The translations under genes and the position numbers were made by a program. DNA of 64,000 nt from NCBI RefSeq assembly GCF_000153705.1, contig NZ_DS022272.1, positions 2,678,798 through 2,742,797 on the forward strand. Reading direction: 5' to 3'. The notes beneath the pieces were generated by a model that saw only the letters and a program-made list of their open reading frames with translations, was not told the origin of the DNA and ran no database searches. This stretch comes from Fulvimarina pelagi HTCC2506 (GTDB lineage: Bacteria > Pseudomonadota > Alphaproteobacteria > Rhizobiales > Rhizobiaceae). Positions 38,501-47,358 of the stretch are shown in pieces; position 1 is the first letter of the stretch, and each line of letters opens with the position of its first letter.

Positions 38501-39035
38501 CGGTCAGGAGTTCGCATCCTATCTGATGTATCCGAAGGTGTTCGTTGAGTTCGCCAAGACCATCGAGAATTACGGTCCTGTCTCGATGCTGCCGACCCCG
38601 TCCTATTTCTACGGCATCGAGCAGGACGAGGAGATCCTAGTCGACATCGAGAAGGGCAAGACCCTGGTCATCCGCTGCCTCGGCTTCGGCGAGACCGACG
38701 AACAGGGCGACTGCACCGTCTTCTTCGAACTGAACGGACAGCCGCGCCGCGTGAAGGTTCCCGACCGAGCGCACGGCGCAGCCGGCGGGGCCGCGCGTCC
38801 GAAGGCCGATGCGGCGAACGAGAACCATGTCGGCGCGCCGATGCCGGGCGTCATCTCCACGCTTGCCGTCTCGAAAGGTCAGCAGGTGAAGGCGGGCGAT
38901 GTGCTTCTGTCGATCGAGGCAATGAAGATGGAGACCGCGATCCACGCCGAGAAGGATGGGAAGATCGAGGAGGTTCATGTCTCGGCAGGATCTCAAATCG
39001 ATGCGAAGGACCTGCTGGTCGTCTTCGCTGCCTGA
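35577..39035 (+). CDS. pyc: Pyruvate carboxylase
   Basis: Pyc carboxylates pyruvate to oxaloacetate with ATP and biotin, the main anaplerotic reaction in many rhizobia. Starting at GTG 35577 the product is 1152 residues and opens MPIRKILVANRSEIAIRVF, as in rhizobial Pyc. A GGAG lies 11 bases ahead, and a longer in-frame extension is not homologous. Domains in order: biotin carboxylase (residues 1 to about 460, KASWGGGGRGMR), carboxyltransferase (about 540-830, TDTTMRDAHQSLLATRMRT), the Pyc linker, and a biotinyl domain with EAMKMET whose Lys1117 is the biotin site. It converges with purD 40 bases away. Confidence 0.97.
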   Translation: MPIRKILVANRSEIAIRVFRAANELGLKTVAIWAEEDKLALHRFKADESYQIGRGPHLDKELGPVESYLSIDEVIRVAKHAEVDAIHPGYGLLSESPEFADACEENGFVFIGPSGDTMRKLGNKVAARNLAIEVGVPVVPATEPLPADKGRVREMADAVGYPLMLKASWGGGGRGMRVIRSADELERGVTEGKREAKAAFGKDEVYLEKLVEKARHVEVQILGDKHGTVVDLFERDCSIQRRNQKVVERAPAPYLNHEKRRELAGYARKLADATNYVGAGTIEFLMDADTQEFYFIEVNPRIQVEHTVTEEVTGIDIVKAQIHILDGEKIGDPKSGVPRQEDIKLNGHALQCRITTEDPEHEFIPDYGRITAYRGATGFGIRLDGGTAYSGAVITRFYDPLLEKVTAWAPTPEEAIQRMHRALREFRIRGVATNLTFLEAIIAHPRFQDNSYTTKFIDQTKELFDQTKRRDRATKLLTYLADVTVNGHPETKGRPKPSHDHARPVVPRFSDPIVDGTRQTFEELGAQGFADWLRAQKQVFVTDTTMRDAHQSLLATRMRTHDIVQIAESYARGLPNLFSLECWGGATFDVSMRFLTEDPWERLARIREKAPNILLQMLLRGSNGVGYTNYPDNVVRRFVAEAAKGGVDVFRVFDCLNWVENMRVSMDAVIESGKICEGVVCYTGDIFDAERSKYDLKYYVENAKEVRDAGAHILGVKDMAGLLKPGAARVLFKALKEEVGLPIHYHTHDTSGVAAATVLAAIESGVDVVDAAMDALSGNTSQPCLGSIVEALKHSDRDPGLDAEAIRRISFYWEAVRNQYAAFESDLKGPASEVYLHEMPGGQFTNLKEQARGLGLETRWHEVAQTYADVNQMFGDIVKVTPSSKVVGDMALMMVSQDLSVSDVMSGKDISFPDSVVAMMRGDLGQPPKGWPADIQKKVLKGEKPSTARPGSLLKEADLDAEKTELETKLGRDVTGQEFASYLMYPKVFVEFAKTIENYGPVSMLPTPSYFYGIEQDEEILVDIEKGKTLVIRCLGFGETDEQGDCTVFFELNGQPRRVKVPDRAHGAAGGAARPKADAANENHVGAPMPGVISTLAVSKGQQVKAGDVLLSIEAMKMETAIHAEKDGKIEEVHVSAGSQIDAKDLLVVFAA

Positions 39036-39075
39036 GCTCGGGAGCGACTTCAGCCCGAACGACGAAAAGGCTCGT

Positions 39076-40353
39076 CTACCCCTCTTCGCGCATTATGGCG
39101 CGGTGGCCGATATCGGATCGCCAGAAACCGTTCGGCCATTCGACACCAGCCAGGACGTCATATGCCTTGCGCGCCGCCTCGTAGACGCTCACGCCCGTTG
39201 CCGTCACGTTGAGAACGCGCCCGCCGGTTGCCTTCAGCGTGTCGCCTTCGCGCGCGGTTCCGGCATGGAAGATGAAGGCGTCGTCGCCGGTCAGTGGAAG
39301 CGCCGCGATGGGCGTACCCTTTTCATATGAGCCGGGGTACCCGTTCGAGGCCATCACGATTGTGACCACCCTATCGTTCGACCATTCCGGGTCGACACCC
39401 GAAAGGTCGCCCTTGGCGGCAGCGAGGAGCACGGGCAGGAGATCGCTCTTCAACCGCATCATCAGAACCTGGCATTCCGGATCACCGAAGCGGACATTGT
39501 ATTCGATGAGCTTCGGGCCTGTGTCAGTTAGCATCAGGCCGGCATAGAGGACACCCTTGAACGGCGCGCCGGCCTCGGCCATGCCGCGCATGGTCGGCTC
39601 GACGATCTCGCGCATCACTCTGTCGACCTGAGCCTCGCTCATCCCGATCGCAGGAGAATAGGCGCCCATCCCGCCTGTGTTCGGCCCACGATCACCATCG
39701 AAGACGCGCTTGTGGTCCTGAGCGGTACCAAAGAGGACGGCACGGGTCCCATCGCAGATGCAGAAGAGGCTGGCCTCCTCGCCTTCAAGATATTCCTCGA
39801 TCACCAGTTCGGCACCTACGCCACCGAATTCGCCCTCGAAGCAGGCGTCGATCGCCGCGACAGCCTCGGCCCTGCTCTCGGCGATTGTGACGCCCTTCCC
39901 GGCAGCCAACCCATCCGCCTTGACGACGATTGGACCGGCCCGATCCTCGATCGCGGCGCGTGCGTCGGGCGCGTTGTTGAAGCGCTTGTAGCGCGCCGTC
40001 GGGATGTCATGCAGCGAGCAGAGATCCTTGGTGAACCCCTTGGAACCTTCTAGGCGAGCCGCCGAGGCCGACGGTCCGAAGACTGCGATAGCCTCGGCCT
40101 CCAGCCGATCGGCGAGTCCGGCGACCAATGGCGCCTCGGGACCGACGACGACGAGGCCGATCGCCTTGTCCTTGCAGAACGCGACGACTGCGTCCTGATC
40201 AGCAATATCGAGGTCGACAAGGCTCGCGCACTCGTCGATGCCTGGATTGCCGGGTGCCGCATAGAGCGTTCCGAGTTCCGGCGACTGGGTGAGCTTCCAG
40301 GCGAGCGCGTGCTCCCGGCCACCCGATCCGATGAGGAGTACGTCGATCGCCAT
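39076..40353 (-). CDS. purD: Phosphoribosylamine-glycine ligase
   Basis: PurD (GARS) joins glycine to phosphoribosylamine in the second step of purine synthesis. The 425-residue product has the N-terminal [17 protein letters not shown]. The ATP-grasp part shows [18 protein letters not shown] and [15 protein letters not shown]. The family signature [14 protein letters not shown] is also present. Length and motifs are normal. It lies alone, convergent with pyc and divergent from ubiA across 138 bases. No other pur gene is nearby. Confidence 0.97.
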   Translation of the reverse strand: MAIDVLLIGSGGREHALAWKLTQSPELGTLYAAPGNPGIDECASLVDLDIADQDAVVAFCKDKAIGLVVVGPEAPLVAGLADRLEAEAIAVFGPSASAARLEGSKGFTKDLCSLHDIPTARYKRFNNAPDARAAIEDRAGPIVVKADGLAAGKGVTIAESRAEAVAAIDACFEGEFGGVGAELVIEEYLEGEEASLFCICDGTRAVLFGTAQDHKRVFDGDRGPNTGGMGAYSPAIGMSEAQVDRVMREIVEPTMRGMAEAGAPFKGVLYAGLMLTDTGPKLIEYNVRFGDPECQVLMMRLKSDLLPVLLAAAKGDLSGVDPEWSNDRVVTIVMASNGYPGSYEKGTPIAALPLTGDDAFIFHAGTAREGDTLKATGGRVLNVTATGVSVYEAARKAYDVLAGVEWPNGFWRSDIGHRAIMREEG

Positions 40354-40491
40354 TTTGTCTCCGTTTTCGCGGGGCGCGGGCGTAGTCGCCCTCAGCGAAC
40401 GCGATACGAAGTGCGGCGAGCACGGGTCAAGTCGGGTCTCGCGAAAGGCCTTTGATGATGGAGAAAATTCAAGGCACGGAGAGGAAAAAGC

Positions 40492-41511
40492 TTGACTGAC
40501 GCGGTTCGAACACGCTTTTTCCGAAGGATGGCGAATCCCGAACCCAGCTATCTGGCCGAGAAGAACCGCGTCGCCGACGCCCCTTCAGAGAACTGGGTCT
40601 ACCGCTATCTGCCACAGGCGCTCTGGCCCTACGCGCAACTGGCGCGATGGGACCGGCCGATCGGCTGGCAGCTTCTGATGTGGCCCTGCTGGTGGTCGGC
40701 GGCGCTGGCGCCCCTCGCCGCTCCGACGACGGCAGTCCATATGGGCCTGCCGGACCTTTCACACCTTTTCCTCTTCCTCGTGGGTGCCATCGCCATGCGC
40801 GGCGCCGGCTGCACCTATAACGATCTTGTCGACGAGGAGATCGACGCGTCCGTCGCACGCACGCGCTCTCGACCGCTTCCGTCCGGCCGCATCAGCCGCC
40901 GGGACGCCAAGCTATTCATGGTTGCGCAATCCCTCACCGGGTTTCTGGTGCTCGTCCAGTTCAACCCCTTCGCGATCCTTCTCGGCATAGCCTCGCTCGG
41001 CGCCGTCGCGATATACCCTTTCTTGAAACGCTTCACCGACTGGCCGCAACTTGGCCTCGGTCTCGCCTTCTCGTGGGGCGCGCTCATGGGTTGGGCGTGC
41101 TACTGGGGCAGCCTCTCGCTCGCCCCGGTGCTTCTCTATCTCGGTTCGATCCTCTGGGTGATCGGCTACGATACGATCTATGCCCATCAGGACAAGGAGG
41201 ACGACGCGCTGGTCGGCGTCCGTTCTACCGCCCAACTCTTCGGCGCGAAGACAAAGCAGGCGATCGTCCTCCTCTATGGAGGCGCGGTCGTCCTCTTCTT
41301 CCTGGCATTCGCCTTCACAGGCAACGGCGTCGGCTGGCCGGCCTATCTCGGCCTCGCGCTTGGCGCTGGCCAGATGGGCTGGCAGATCAGAAGCCTCGAT
41401 ATCGACAATCCCTCCGAATGCCTGCGGCTGTTCAAGTCGAACAGCGCATTCGGCTGGATCCTTTTCTTCGGGCTGGTCTTCTCCGCACTCTGGTCGATCA
41501 GCGTTGCCTGA
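40492..41511 (+). CDS. ubiA: 4-hydroxybenzoate polyprenyltransferase
   Basis: UbiA attaches the polyprenyl tail to 4-hydroxybenzoate in ubiquinone synthesis. This integral membrane prenyltransferase has the two Asp-rich motifs [21 protein letters not shown] near residue 112 and [13 protein letters not shown] near residue 225. Helices such as [16 protein letters not shown] and [17 protein letters not shown] lie around them. I accept the TTG start at 40492 because GGAGAGG lies eight bases ahead; the ATG at 40528 has its only purine run directly abutting it. The 339 residues then include a polar N-terminus of about 35. A short cysteine-containing gene follows, convergent. Confidence 0.94.
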   Translation: MTDAVRTRFFRRMANPEPSYLAEKNRVADAPSENWVYRYLPQALWPYAQLARWDRPIGWQLLMWPCWWSAALAPLAAPTTAVHMGLPDLSHLFLFLVGAIAMRGAGCTYNDLVDEEIDASVARTRSRPLPSGRISRRDAKLFMVAQSLTGFLVLVQFNPFAILLGIASLGAVAIYPFLKRFTDWPQLGLGLAFSWGALMGWACYWGSLSLAPVLLYLGSILWVIGYDTIYAHQDKEDDALVGVRSTAQLFGAKTKQAIVLLYGGAVVLFFLAFAFTGNGVGWPAYLGLALGAGQMGWQIRSLDIDNPSECLRLFKSNSAFGWILFFGLVFSALWSISVA

Positions 41512-41544
41512 CGCGCAGCGGACAGCCAGATGCTCTGAAGTAGC

Positions 41545-41739
41545 TTAGGCCTCGGCAATATCCGATGGCTCGCAACGATAGCGCTGCAGCGTCCATTTCG
41601 GCCGGCCTTTGAGATGTTCGACGGCGGCTGCTTGGCCGAACATCGCGCATTGCATGAGGGTACCCTGAAAGGAGACGTTCTCGCGATGGCAGTCGCTTGG
41701 CTCGGCTTTCAGGCAGAGAAGAAGGGTCATGGCGATCAT
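41545..41739 (-). CDS. Small four-cysteine conserved hypothetical protein
   Basis: A 64-residue protein (MIAMTLLLCLKAEPSDCHR at the start, ending in KWTLQRYRCEPSDIAEA) with cysteines at positions 9, 17, 31 and 55. I recall many small rhizobial proteins with the same spacing and the tail HPKWxLxRWRC, but no functional name. A GAGGT site lies eight bases ahead of the ATG at 41739, which supports it as real. The cysteines could bind a metal or form disulfides. The start is hydrophobic but not a clear signal peptide. It converges with ubiA. Confidence 0.65.
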   Translation of the reverse strand: MIAMTLLLCLKAEPSDCHRENVSFQGTLMQCAMFGQAAAVEHLKGRPKWTLQRYRCEPSDIAEA

Positions 41740-41948
41740 GGCGAAACCTCGTTCGCGTGGCGATTATCGCCGATCGACCTCCCATTTGGATCGACGGGGT
41801 TGGTCCGGATCGTCCACCCCTATTGTCCCCCGGACGTTAACCACAGTAAGAAAAATCTCGCAGCGCACAATCCTAAAATTTAGGCATGCAAAACATTTGT
41901 GCAGCGCGGTATGACGCTTCGCAAGTCATGGTTCAATGTCTGACAAAG

Positions 41949-43007
41949 TCAGGCCGATAGACCTGTTGTGGGCGCATCACCGAGCTCAAGCAGTCGAGGA
42001 CGCGTCCAGAGCTCCGGCGGCCGAACGCCGCGCCTGCTTGAGACACGTGATCCCATCGTCCAACCGACACCCTTGAAGGCGTGCAGGAACTTGGTCGCCG
42101 CGCTTGTCGATGAACGATCGTCCCAGGCTTGACTTCCACGCCGGCGGATGACGGTCCCGATCTCACGGTAGACGCCAAGCGCAGTCGCGACGGCCCATGC
42201 GGCACGAGGCGGCAGCGCGGCTAGCCCCTTCGAGGCCGACGCGTAGTATGGCTCGGCCAGATCGAGGAGACGCAGAGCGAACACCGCTGCCGCCTCCCGA
42301 TTGCGCGGGTGGTGGATGGCGCTGCCCGGGACGCCAGCCGCATCGAGCCATGTCTTCGGCACGTAGACCCGTCCGGCCTCGCCGTCGTCGACTATGTCAC
42401 GTGCGATATTGGTGAGCTGAAAGGCCATGCCGAGGTCGCAGGCTCGATCGAGGGTCAGCGTCAGGTCGAATTTCGAACCGTTTTCGACCCTGATGCCCAT
42501 GACCCGCGCCATCATCACGCCGACGACACCTGCGACCCGGTAGCAATAATCGAGCGTATCCTCAATCACCTCGTAGACCCGGCCGTCGACATCCATCCGG
42601 AAGCCTTCGAGGTGCGCGGTCAAGAGCGATTCCGGCAGCTCATGCCGCAGGGCGACATCGCCGATCGCGTCGAATGGTGCTTCGCCCGTGGATCGGCCTC
42701 GAACCGCCGCAAGGGTCTTGGCCTCGAGTTCATCGAGACGTGCGCGATCGCCGGCTCGGTCCCGGCGGCCTGGCTGGCGAAAACCAAGGATCTGGTCATC
42801 GACCACATCGTCGCAATGCCGGCACCAGGCATAGAGCATAAGCGCGCTGACCCGCATCTCCGGATCAAACAGGCGGGCGGCGGCAGCGAAACTCTTCGAG
42901 CCTTGCGCGATCGTCGCTTCGGCTTCGGCGGCCAGCGCGGCGCGCTCGCGCTTTTCGAACGGAAGGCCGCCGACGATCGGTACGTCGAGGCGGTCGGCGA
43001 AACTCAT
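41949..43007 (-). CDS. crtB: Phytoene synthase
   Basis: CrtB condenses two geranylgeranyl diphosphates to phytoene, the first committed step of carotenoid synthesis. The 352-residue product shows both substrate-binding Asp motifs: CRHCDDVVDD near residue 64 and NIARDIVDDGEAGRVYVP near residue 205. RVAGVVGVMMARVMG lies between them. The start at 43007 overlaps the crtI stop by four bases. It is the last gene of crtY-crtI-crtB, all leftward and coupled. Confidence 0.95.
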   Translation of the reverse strand: MSFADRLDVPIVGGLPFEKRERAALAAEAEATIAQGSKSFAAAARLFDPEMRVSALMLYAWCRHCDDVVDDQILGFRQPGRRDRAGDRARLDELEAKTLAAVRGRSTGEAPFDAIGDVALRHELPESLLTAHLEGFRMDVDGRVYEVIEDTLDYCYRVAGVVGVMMARVMGIRVENGSKFDLTLTLDRACDLGMAFQLTNIARDIVDDGEAGRVYVPKTWLDAAGVPGSAIHHPRNREAAAVFALRLLDLAEPYYASASKGLAALPPRAAWAVATALGVYREIGTVIRRRGSQAWDDRSSTSAATKFLHAFKGVGWTMGSRVSSRRGVRPPELWTRPRLLELGDAPTTGLSA

Positions 43008-44533
43008 GCAGGCACGCACGCGAGACCCGCGTCCTCGATCATCAGGCCGGCAGTCGCCTTGGCCGAACCGACGACGCCCGGAACGCCGGCACCTGGATGC
43101 GTACCAGCCCCGACGACGTAGAGGTTGGGAATCTGATCGTCGCGATTGTGAGGGCGGAACCAAGCGCTCTGCGTCAGTACCGGATCGAGCGAGAAGGCCG
43201 AGCCGAGATGGGCGTTCAGTTCGGTCTTGAAATCAGCCGGGGTGAAGATGCGGCTGGTGACGAGATCGTCCTTCAGGCCGGGGATGTACAGCTCTTCCAG
43301 ATAGTCGAGGATCCTGTCGCGATATTTCGGCCCCTCAACCGCCCAATCTATATCGGCGTTACCGAGATGGGGGACAGGGGACAGAACGTAGAAGGAGCCC
43401 ATGCCCTCCGGCGCGAGCGAGGGATCGGTGACGCACGGGTTATGGAGATAGAGCGAGAAGTCGCCCGCGAGCTCTTTGCCCTTGAAAATCTCGTCGATCA
43501 GCGGGCGATAGCGCGGACCGAAACAGACCGTGTGATGGGCAATGTCCGGCCGGTGGGTCTTCAGGCCGAAATAGATGACGAAGAGCGACATGGAAAAGCG
43601 CTTCTTCTTCAGCGAATTGCCGTGCTTTTTGCCGCGCTCGCTGCGACCCATCAGCTTGGCATAGGTGTGGACGACGTCGGCATTCGAGGCGACGAAGTCT
43701 GCGGGAAAGGTTTGACCGCCCTTAGTCGTCACGGACTTCGCGCGCCCGTTCTCGATCGCGATATTCTCGACCTCGGCATTCACCTCGATCCTCCCGCCAA
43801 TGTCGGTGAAGAGCTTGGCCATGCCGCGGACCAGCGCGCCGGTGCCGCCGCGCGGGAAGAAGACGCCCCATTTGCGCTCCAACGCGTGGATGAGCGCGTA
43901 GATCGAAGAAGTGGCGAACGGATTGCCGCCGACGAGGAGCGAGTGGAAGGAAAAGGCCTGCCGTAACTGGTCGTCCTCGATGAACTGGGCGACCTTCGAA
44001 TAGACCGAGCGATAGGCCTCGAGCCGAACGAGCTGGGGCGCTGCCCGCATCATATCCTTGAAATTCAGGAAAGGGACGGTGCCGAGCTTTTCGTAACCCT
44101 CGTGGAACACGTCCCGCGAATAAGCGAGGAAGCGGCGATAGCCCTCGACATCCTTCGGGTTCTTCGCGCCGATCTGGCGGTCGAGATCCTCCTGATCGTC
44201 TGCATAGTCGAAGACGAAGCCGTCTTCCCAGGCGAGACGGTAGAAAGGCTTGACGGGAAGCAGTTCGACATAGTCCGAAAGCTTGGCGTTCGCCGTCTCG
44301 AACAGCTCTTCGAGCGCGGAGGGGTCGGTGATCACGGTTGGGCCGGCATCGAAGGTGAAGCCCTGATCCTCGTAGACGTAAGCCCGTCCGCCGGGCTTGT
44401 CGCGCTTTTCGAGAAGCGTCGTTTGGATACCGGCCGCCTGAAGTCGAATCGCAAGCGCCAGTCCGCCGAAGCCTGCTCCGATAACGACTGCGGTCTTTGT
44501 CTTGTTAGGAAGGTCGCGCGGCATCTGGTTCAT
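43004..44533 (-). CDS. crtI: Phytoene desaturase
   Basis: CrtI desaturates phytoene to lycopene with FAD. The 509-residue product has the N-terminal VIGAGFGGLALAIRLQAAGI, DKPGGRAYVYEDQGFTFDAGPTVI and the C-terminal signature GAGTHPGAGVPGVVGSAKAT of bacterial-type phytoene desaturases. At both ends it is coupled by four-base overlaps, to crtY upstream and crtB downstream. Lycopene (four-step) is inferred from the presence of crtY. Confidence 0.96.
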   Translation of the reverse strand: MNQMPRDLPNKTKTAVVIGAGFGGLALAIRLQAAGIQTTLLEKRDKPGGRAYVYEDQGFTFDAGPTVITDPSALEELFETANAKLSDYVELLPVKPFYRLAWEDGFVFDYADDQEDLDRQIGAKNPKDVEGYRRFLAYSRDVFHEGYEKLGTVPFLNFKDMMRAAPQLVRLEAYRSVYSKVAQFIEDDQLRQAFSFHSLLVGGNPFATSSIYALIHALERKWGVFFPRGGTGALVRGMAKLFTDIGGRIEVNAEVENIAIENGRAKSVTTKGGQTFPADFVASNADVVHTYAKLMGRSERGKKHGNSLKKKRFSMSLFVIYFGLKTHRPDIAHHTVCFGPRYRPLIDEIFKGKELAGDFSLYLHNPCVTDPSLAPEGMGSFYVLSPVPHLGNADIDWAVEGPKYRDRILDYLEELYIPGLKDDLVTSRIFTPADFKTELNAHLGSAFSLDPVLTQSAWFRPHNRDDQIPNLYVVGAGTHPGAGVPGVVGSAKATAGLMIEDAGLACVPA

Positions 44534-45714
44534 GCGGGCGCTCCCTCGACAGAACTCGGGGAAAGAACTTTGAGCGCGCTGATAACACTGACCGGCGGCT
44601 TGCCGGTGAGGATCCGCACCTTGTCACCTCGGGTCAGCCGCGCAGCGTAGAACCGCGACACCAATGGTTCGGGCAGGCGATAAAAATGCTGGAGGATGAC
44701 ATAACGTTTCAACGGATCACCGGCGAGATAGAGAAGGCGGTTCAGCATACGGAAGAAGCCGCGCCGCTTCCACGTTGCGACCGAGTGGCGGCGTGTCGCA
44801 GCATAAAGGGTTGCGGCCGAATAGTCCGGCAGGCCTGCAATCAGATCGGCGAGATACACGGCGTCCGGCAAGGAATACCCAGTCGTCGGGTGGAAAAGCG
44901 CAGCGTTGAGGCCGCTGGATGGGACGCCCTGCTTCTCCTCCCAGAAGGCCTCGATATCGCCGGCGAGCGCGATCGGCAGGACACCATCTTCTTCGCGAAC
45001 GACTTTCCCCGCAGGCCAGCCCTTCGCCGCCCGGTAAGCCGCGATGTTGCGCCGGATCGTTCCGCGATCGAGGGCGTCGCCATCGGCATAGTAGGTGTCC
45101 TCGACCAGCAACCGCGTCGGCGTCATGGGAAGAAGATAGACGAACCGATAGCCGTCCGCCTGGGGGACGGTAGCATCCATGATGACCGGTCGGGCAACGC
45201 CGTGCGGTGCCTCGAATTCGATCTCCTGACCGAGAAACTTCTGAAAGCCGAGCGTGAGGTGTTCGCTCGATCGGTAGCCGCGCCCGTCAATCACCGAGCC
45301 GGCCTCGATCACTTCGCCGTTTTCGAGTCGCACCTTGCGCGCCGTGACAGAAACGGCCGGACAGCCGGTGCGGATACGCAAGCCGAGACGCGTCGTCAGC
45401 CTTTCGCGAAATAGATCCGAGGACGCGCTCAAATACCCCGTCGAGAGATGACGATGGCGGTCGGGGAATTGCACCTCGTTGGTGGTCCAGCGATGAGCGA
45501 CGAAAGGCGCGATCCACCGATGAGCGGCGGGTGTAAGGTCGTGTTCGTGAAACGACCATGTGTGGTTGCCGCCAGGCGCCTCACCGGCTTCGAGGACGAC
45601 GATGCTGAGATCCGGCCGCAATTCGGCAAGCCGCCAGGCGATCAGCCCATTGGCAAGTCCACCGCCCACAAGAGCAATGTCGACCTTCTGTTTCGCAGAA
45701 GACGTCAATCCCAC
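44530..45714 (-). CDS. crtY: Lycopene beta-cyclase
   Basis: CrtY cyclises both ends of lycopene to beta-carotene. The 394-residue flavoprotein opens with IALVGGGLANGLIAWRL and has the family segments APGGNHTWSFHEHDL, FVYLLPMTPTRLLVEDTYYAD and LFHPTTGYSLPDAV. It heads the crtYIB operon, coupled to crtI by an ATGA overlap. No crtZ, crtW or crtE lies in the window, so beta-carotene is the endpoint predicted here and GGPP must come from elsewhere. Confidence 0.94.
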   Translation of the reverse strand: MGLTSSAKQKVDIALVGGGLANGLIAWRLAELRPDLSIVVLEAGEAPGGNHTWSFHEHDLTPAAHRWIAPFVAHRWTTNEVQFPDRHRHLSTGYLSASSDLFRERLTTRLGLRIRTGCPAVSVTARKVRLENGEVIEAGSVIDGRGYRSSEHLTLGFQKFLGQEIEFEAPHGVARPVIMDATVPQADGYRFVYLLPMTPTRLLVEDTYYADGDALDRGTIRRNIAAYRAAKGWPAGKVVREEDGVLPIALAGDIEAFWEEKQGVPSSGLNAALFHPTTGYSLPDAVYLADLIAGLPDYSAATLYAATRRHSVATWKRRGFFRMLNRLLYLAGDPLKRYVILQHFYRLPEPLVSRFYAARLTRGDKVRILTGKPPVSVISALKVLSPSSVEGAPA

Positions 45715-46055
45715 ACGGCCTCGTCCGTCTCAAGCGTGAACATGTTCTTTCGTCCAACCTGCCGTCAGCTGTGTACGGCTGAAGCGCTCCGCCGCTTTAA
45801 TAAGGTAAACCATCGGGAGCAGGCCTCAAGTCTTCCACGAGAATGCGTTTCGGACCAATGGACGCGGCGGGGGAAGCCCCGAATTCATCATCCGGTTGCT
45901 CGAACGAAGGCCATACCGCCTCGACGCTTCTCCAAAGCGTGAACACCGGCTGCGACGGCCACCGATTGCCGTCCAACCGCCTTCTGGGATAAGCGCGTGG
46001 CCAACAACCTCTCGGGCCCGACGAGACTTGGGGAGGAAACCGCCCGAGGCCTAAT
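45715..46055. other. Divergent intergenic region, crtY and MFS gene
   Basis: This 341-base region should hold the crt operon promoter and that of the MFS gene. I see no light-responsive or other named operator and no gene. Confidence 0.45.
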
Positions 46056-47336
46056 TTGAGCGACGAAATTTCCGACGATCTTGGCGCGAAGCCCGGAGCC
46101 GGCTCTGCGCGTACGCCCGACGACGACCGGTTTGCCGCATTTCGCAATGATCGCTTCCTCCGTTACTGGCTCGCCCGCTTCCTATCTGCCTTCGCCATCC
46201 AAGTCGTCATCGTTGCGGTAGGCTGGCAGGTCTACGATCTGACACGCGATCCGTGGGATCTGGGACTGATCGGGCTTTGCCAGTTCATGCCGGCTCTCCT
46301 TCTCGTTCTGGTCACCGGCGCCGTCGCGGACCGCTACTCCCGCCGCGGGATCATGGGCGCCATGACCATTCTCGAAGGCGCGAGCGTCGTCGCACTGATG
46401 ATCTTCACGTGGGAGGGTCTGGTCTCGCCCGGCCCGATCTTCGTCATCCTCGTCGTGCTCGGCATCGCGCGGGCCTTCTTCGGCCCAGCCTCCCAGGCGC
46501 TCGTCGTCAACCTCGTCACACGAGACGAGCTTGCAAACGCCATCGCCTGGAATTCCTCCTCTTGGCAGATCGCTTCGATCACCGGACCGGTGGCGGGCGG
46601 ACTGCTCTACGGGCTTTCGCCGCTTGTTGCCTACGGTACCGGAGCGACGCTGTTCTTTCTGGCGAGCGTTCTCGTGCTGTCGATCCGCGCACCGGCGCAG
46701 CGCCTCCCGACCGAGCCGGCGAGCATGGAGACGATCATCGCCGGCTTTCGGTTCATTTGGCACGAAAAGGTGGTGCTCGGTGCGATCTCGCTTGATCTTT
46801 TCGCCGTTCTACTTGGCGGCGCCGTCGCGCTGATGCCGGTCTATGCGCGGGACGTTCTGGATGTCGGACCCTGGGGCCTTGGTCTGTTGCGGGCGGCGCC
46901 GGGCATCGGTGCCGTCACGGTCGCGCTCTGGCTCGCCGCCCATCCGATCAAGGACAATGCCGGCGCCATCATGTTCGCCTTCGTCGCAGCCTTCGGCGCT
47001 TTCACCGCTCTCTTCGGCCTTTCGACCGTGCCTTGGCTCTCGATCGTCGCGCTCGCCCTGATGGGCGCTTCCGACATGATTTCGGTCTATGTGCGCGAGA
47101 CACTGATGCAGTTGTGGACACCGGACGACGTCCGCGGACGGGTGAATGCGGTGAACATGGTCTTCATCGGGGCGTCGAACGAACTCGGCGAATTCCGGGC
47201 CGGCACCATGGCGACGTTCATCGGCGCTGTTCCCGCCGTCGTCCTCGGCGGATTCGCGACCGTCGGCGTCGCGGGGCTCTGGGCCTGGATGTTCCCTGAT
47301 CTGCGAAAGGCGAAACATCTCGCCGCGCGCAATTGA
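46056..47336 (+). CDS. MFS transporter, EntS-like
   Basis: A 426-residue major facilitator of the MFS_3 (enterobactin exporter-like) type with twelve predicted helices. FRNDRFLRYWLARFLSAFAIQ opens the first helix. The loop motif GAVADRYSRRGIMG lies between helices 2 and 3. The second half shows LFAVLLGGAVALMPVYARDVL and DVRGRVNAVNMVFIGASNELGEF. The start is TTG at 46056, after a GAGG-type site; about 25 polar residues precede the first helix. No siderophore synthesis genes adjoin, so the cargo is unknown. It is divergent from crtY. Confidence 0.85.
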   Translation: MSDEISDDLGAKPGAGSARTPDDDRFAAFRNDRFLRYWLARFLSAFAIQVVIVAVGWQVYDLTRDPWDLGLIGLCQFMPALLLVLVTGAVADRYSRRGIMGAMTILEGASVVALMIFTWEGLVSPGPIFVILVVLGIARAFFGPASQALVVNLVTRDELANAIAWNSSSWQIASITGPVAGGLLYGLSPLVAYGTGATLFFLASVLVLSIRAPAQRLPTEPASMETIIAGFRFIWHEKVVLGAISLDLFAVLLGGAVALMPVYARDVLDVGPWGLGLLRAAPGIGAVTVALWLAAHPIKDNAGAIMFAFVAAFGAFTALFGLSTVPWLSIVALALMGASDMISVYVRETLMQLWTPDDVRGRVNAVNMVFIGASNELGEFRAGTMATFIGAVPAVVLGGFATVGVAGLWAWMFPDLRKAKHLAARN

Positions 47337-47358
47337 TATGCTCCCATGCGCTGCAATC

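Noticed and set aside
41872-41884. Palindrome CCTAAA-A-TTTAGG ahead of the four-cysteine gene
   Set aside because: It is short, AT-rich and more than 130 bases from the nearest start; likely chance.
43097-43966. 289-codon ORF on the plus strand opposite crtI
   Set aside because: It is antisense to a clearly conserved gene and has no domain features.
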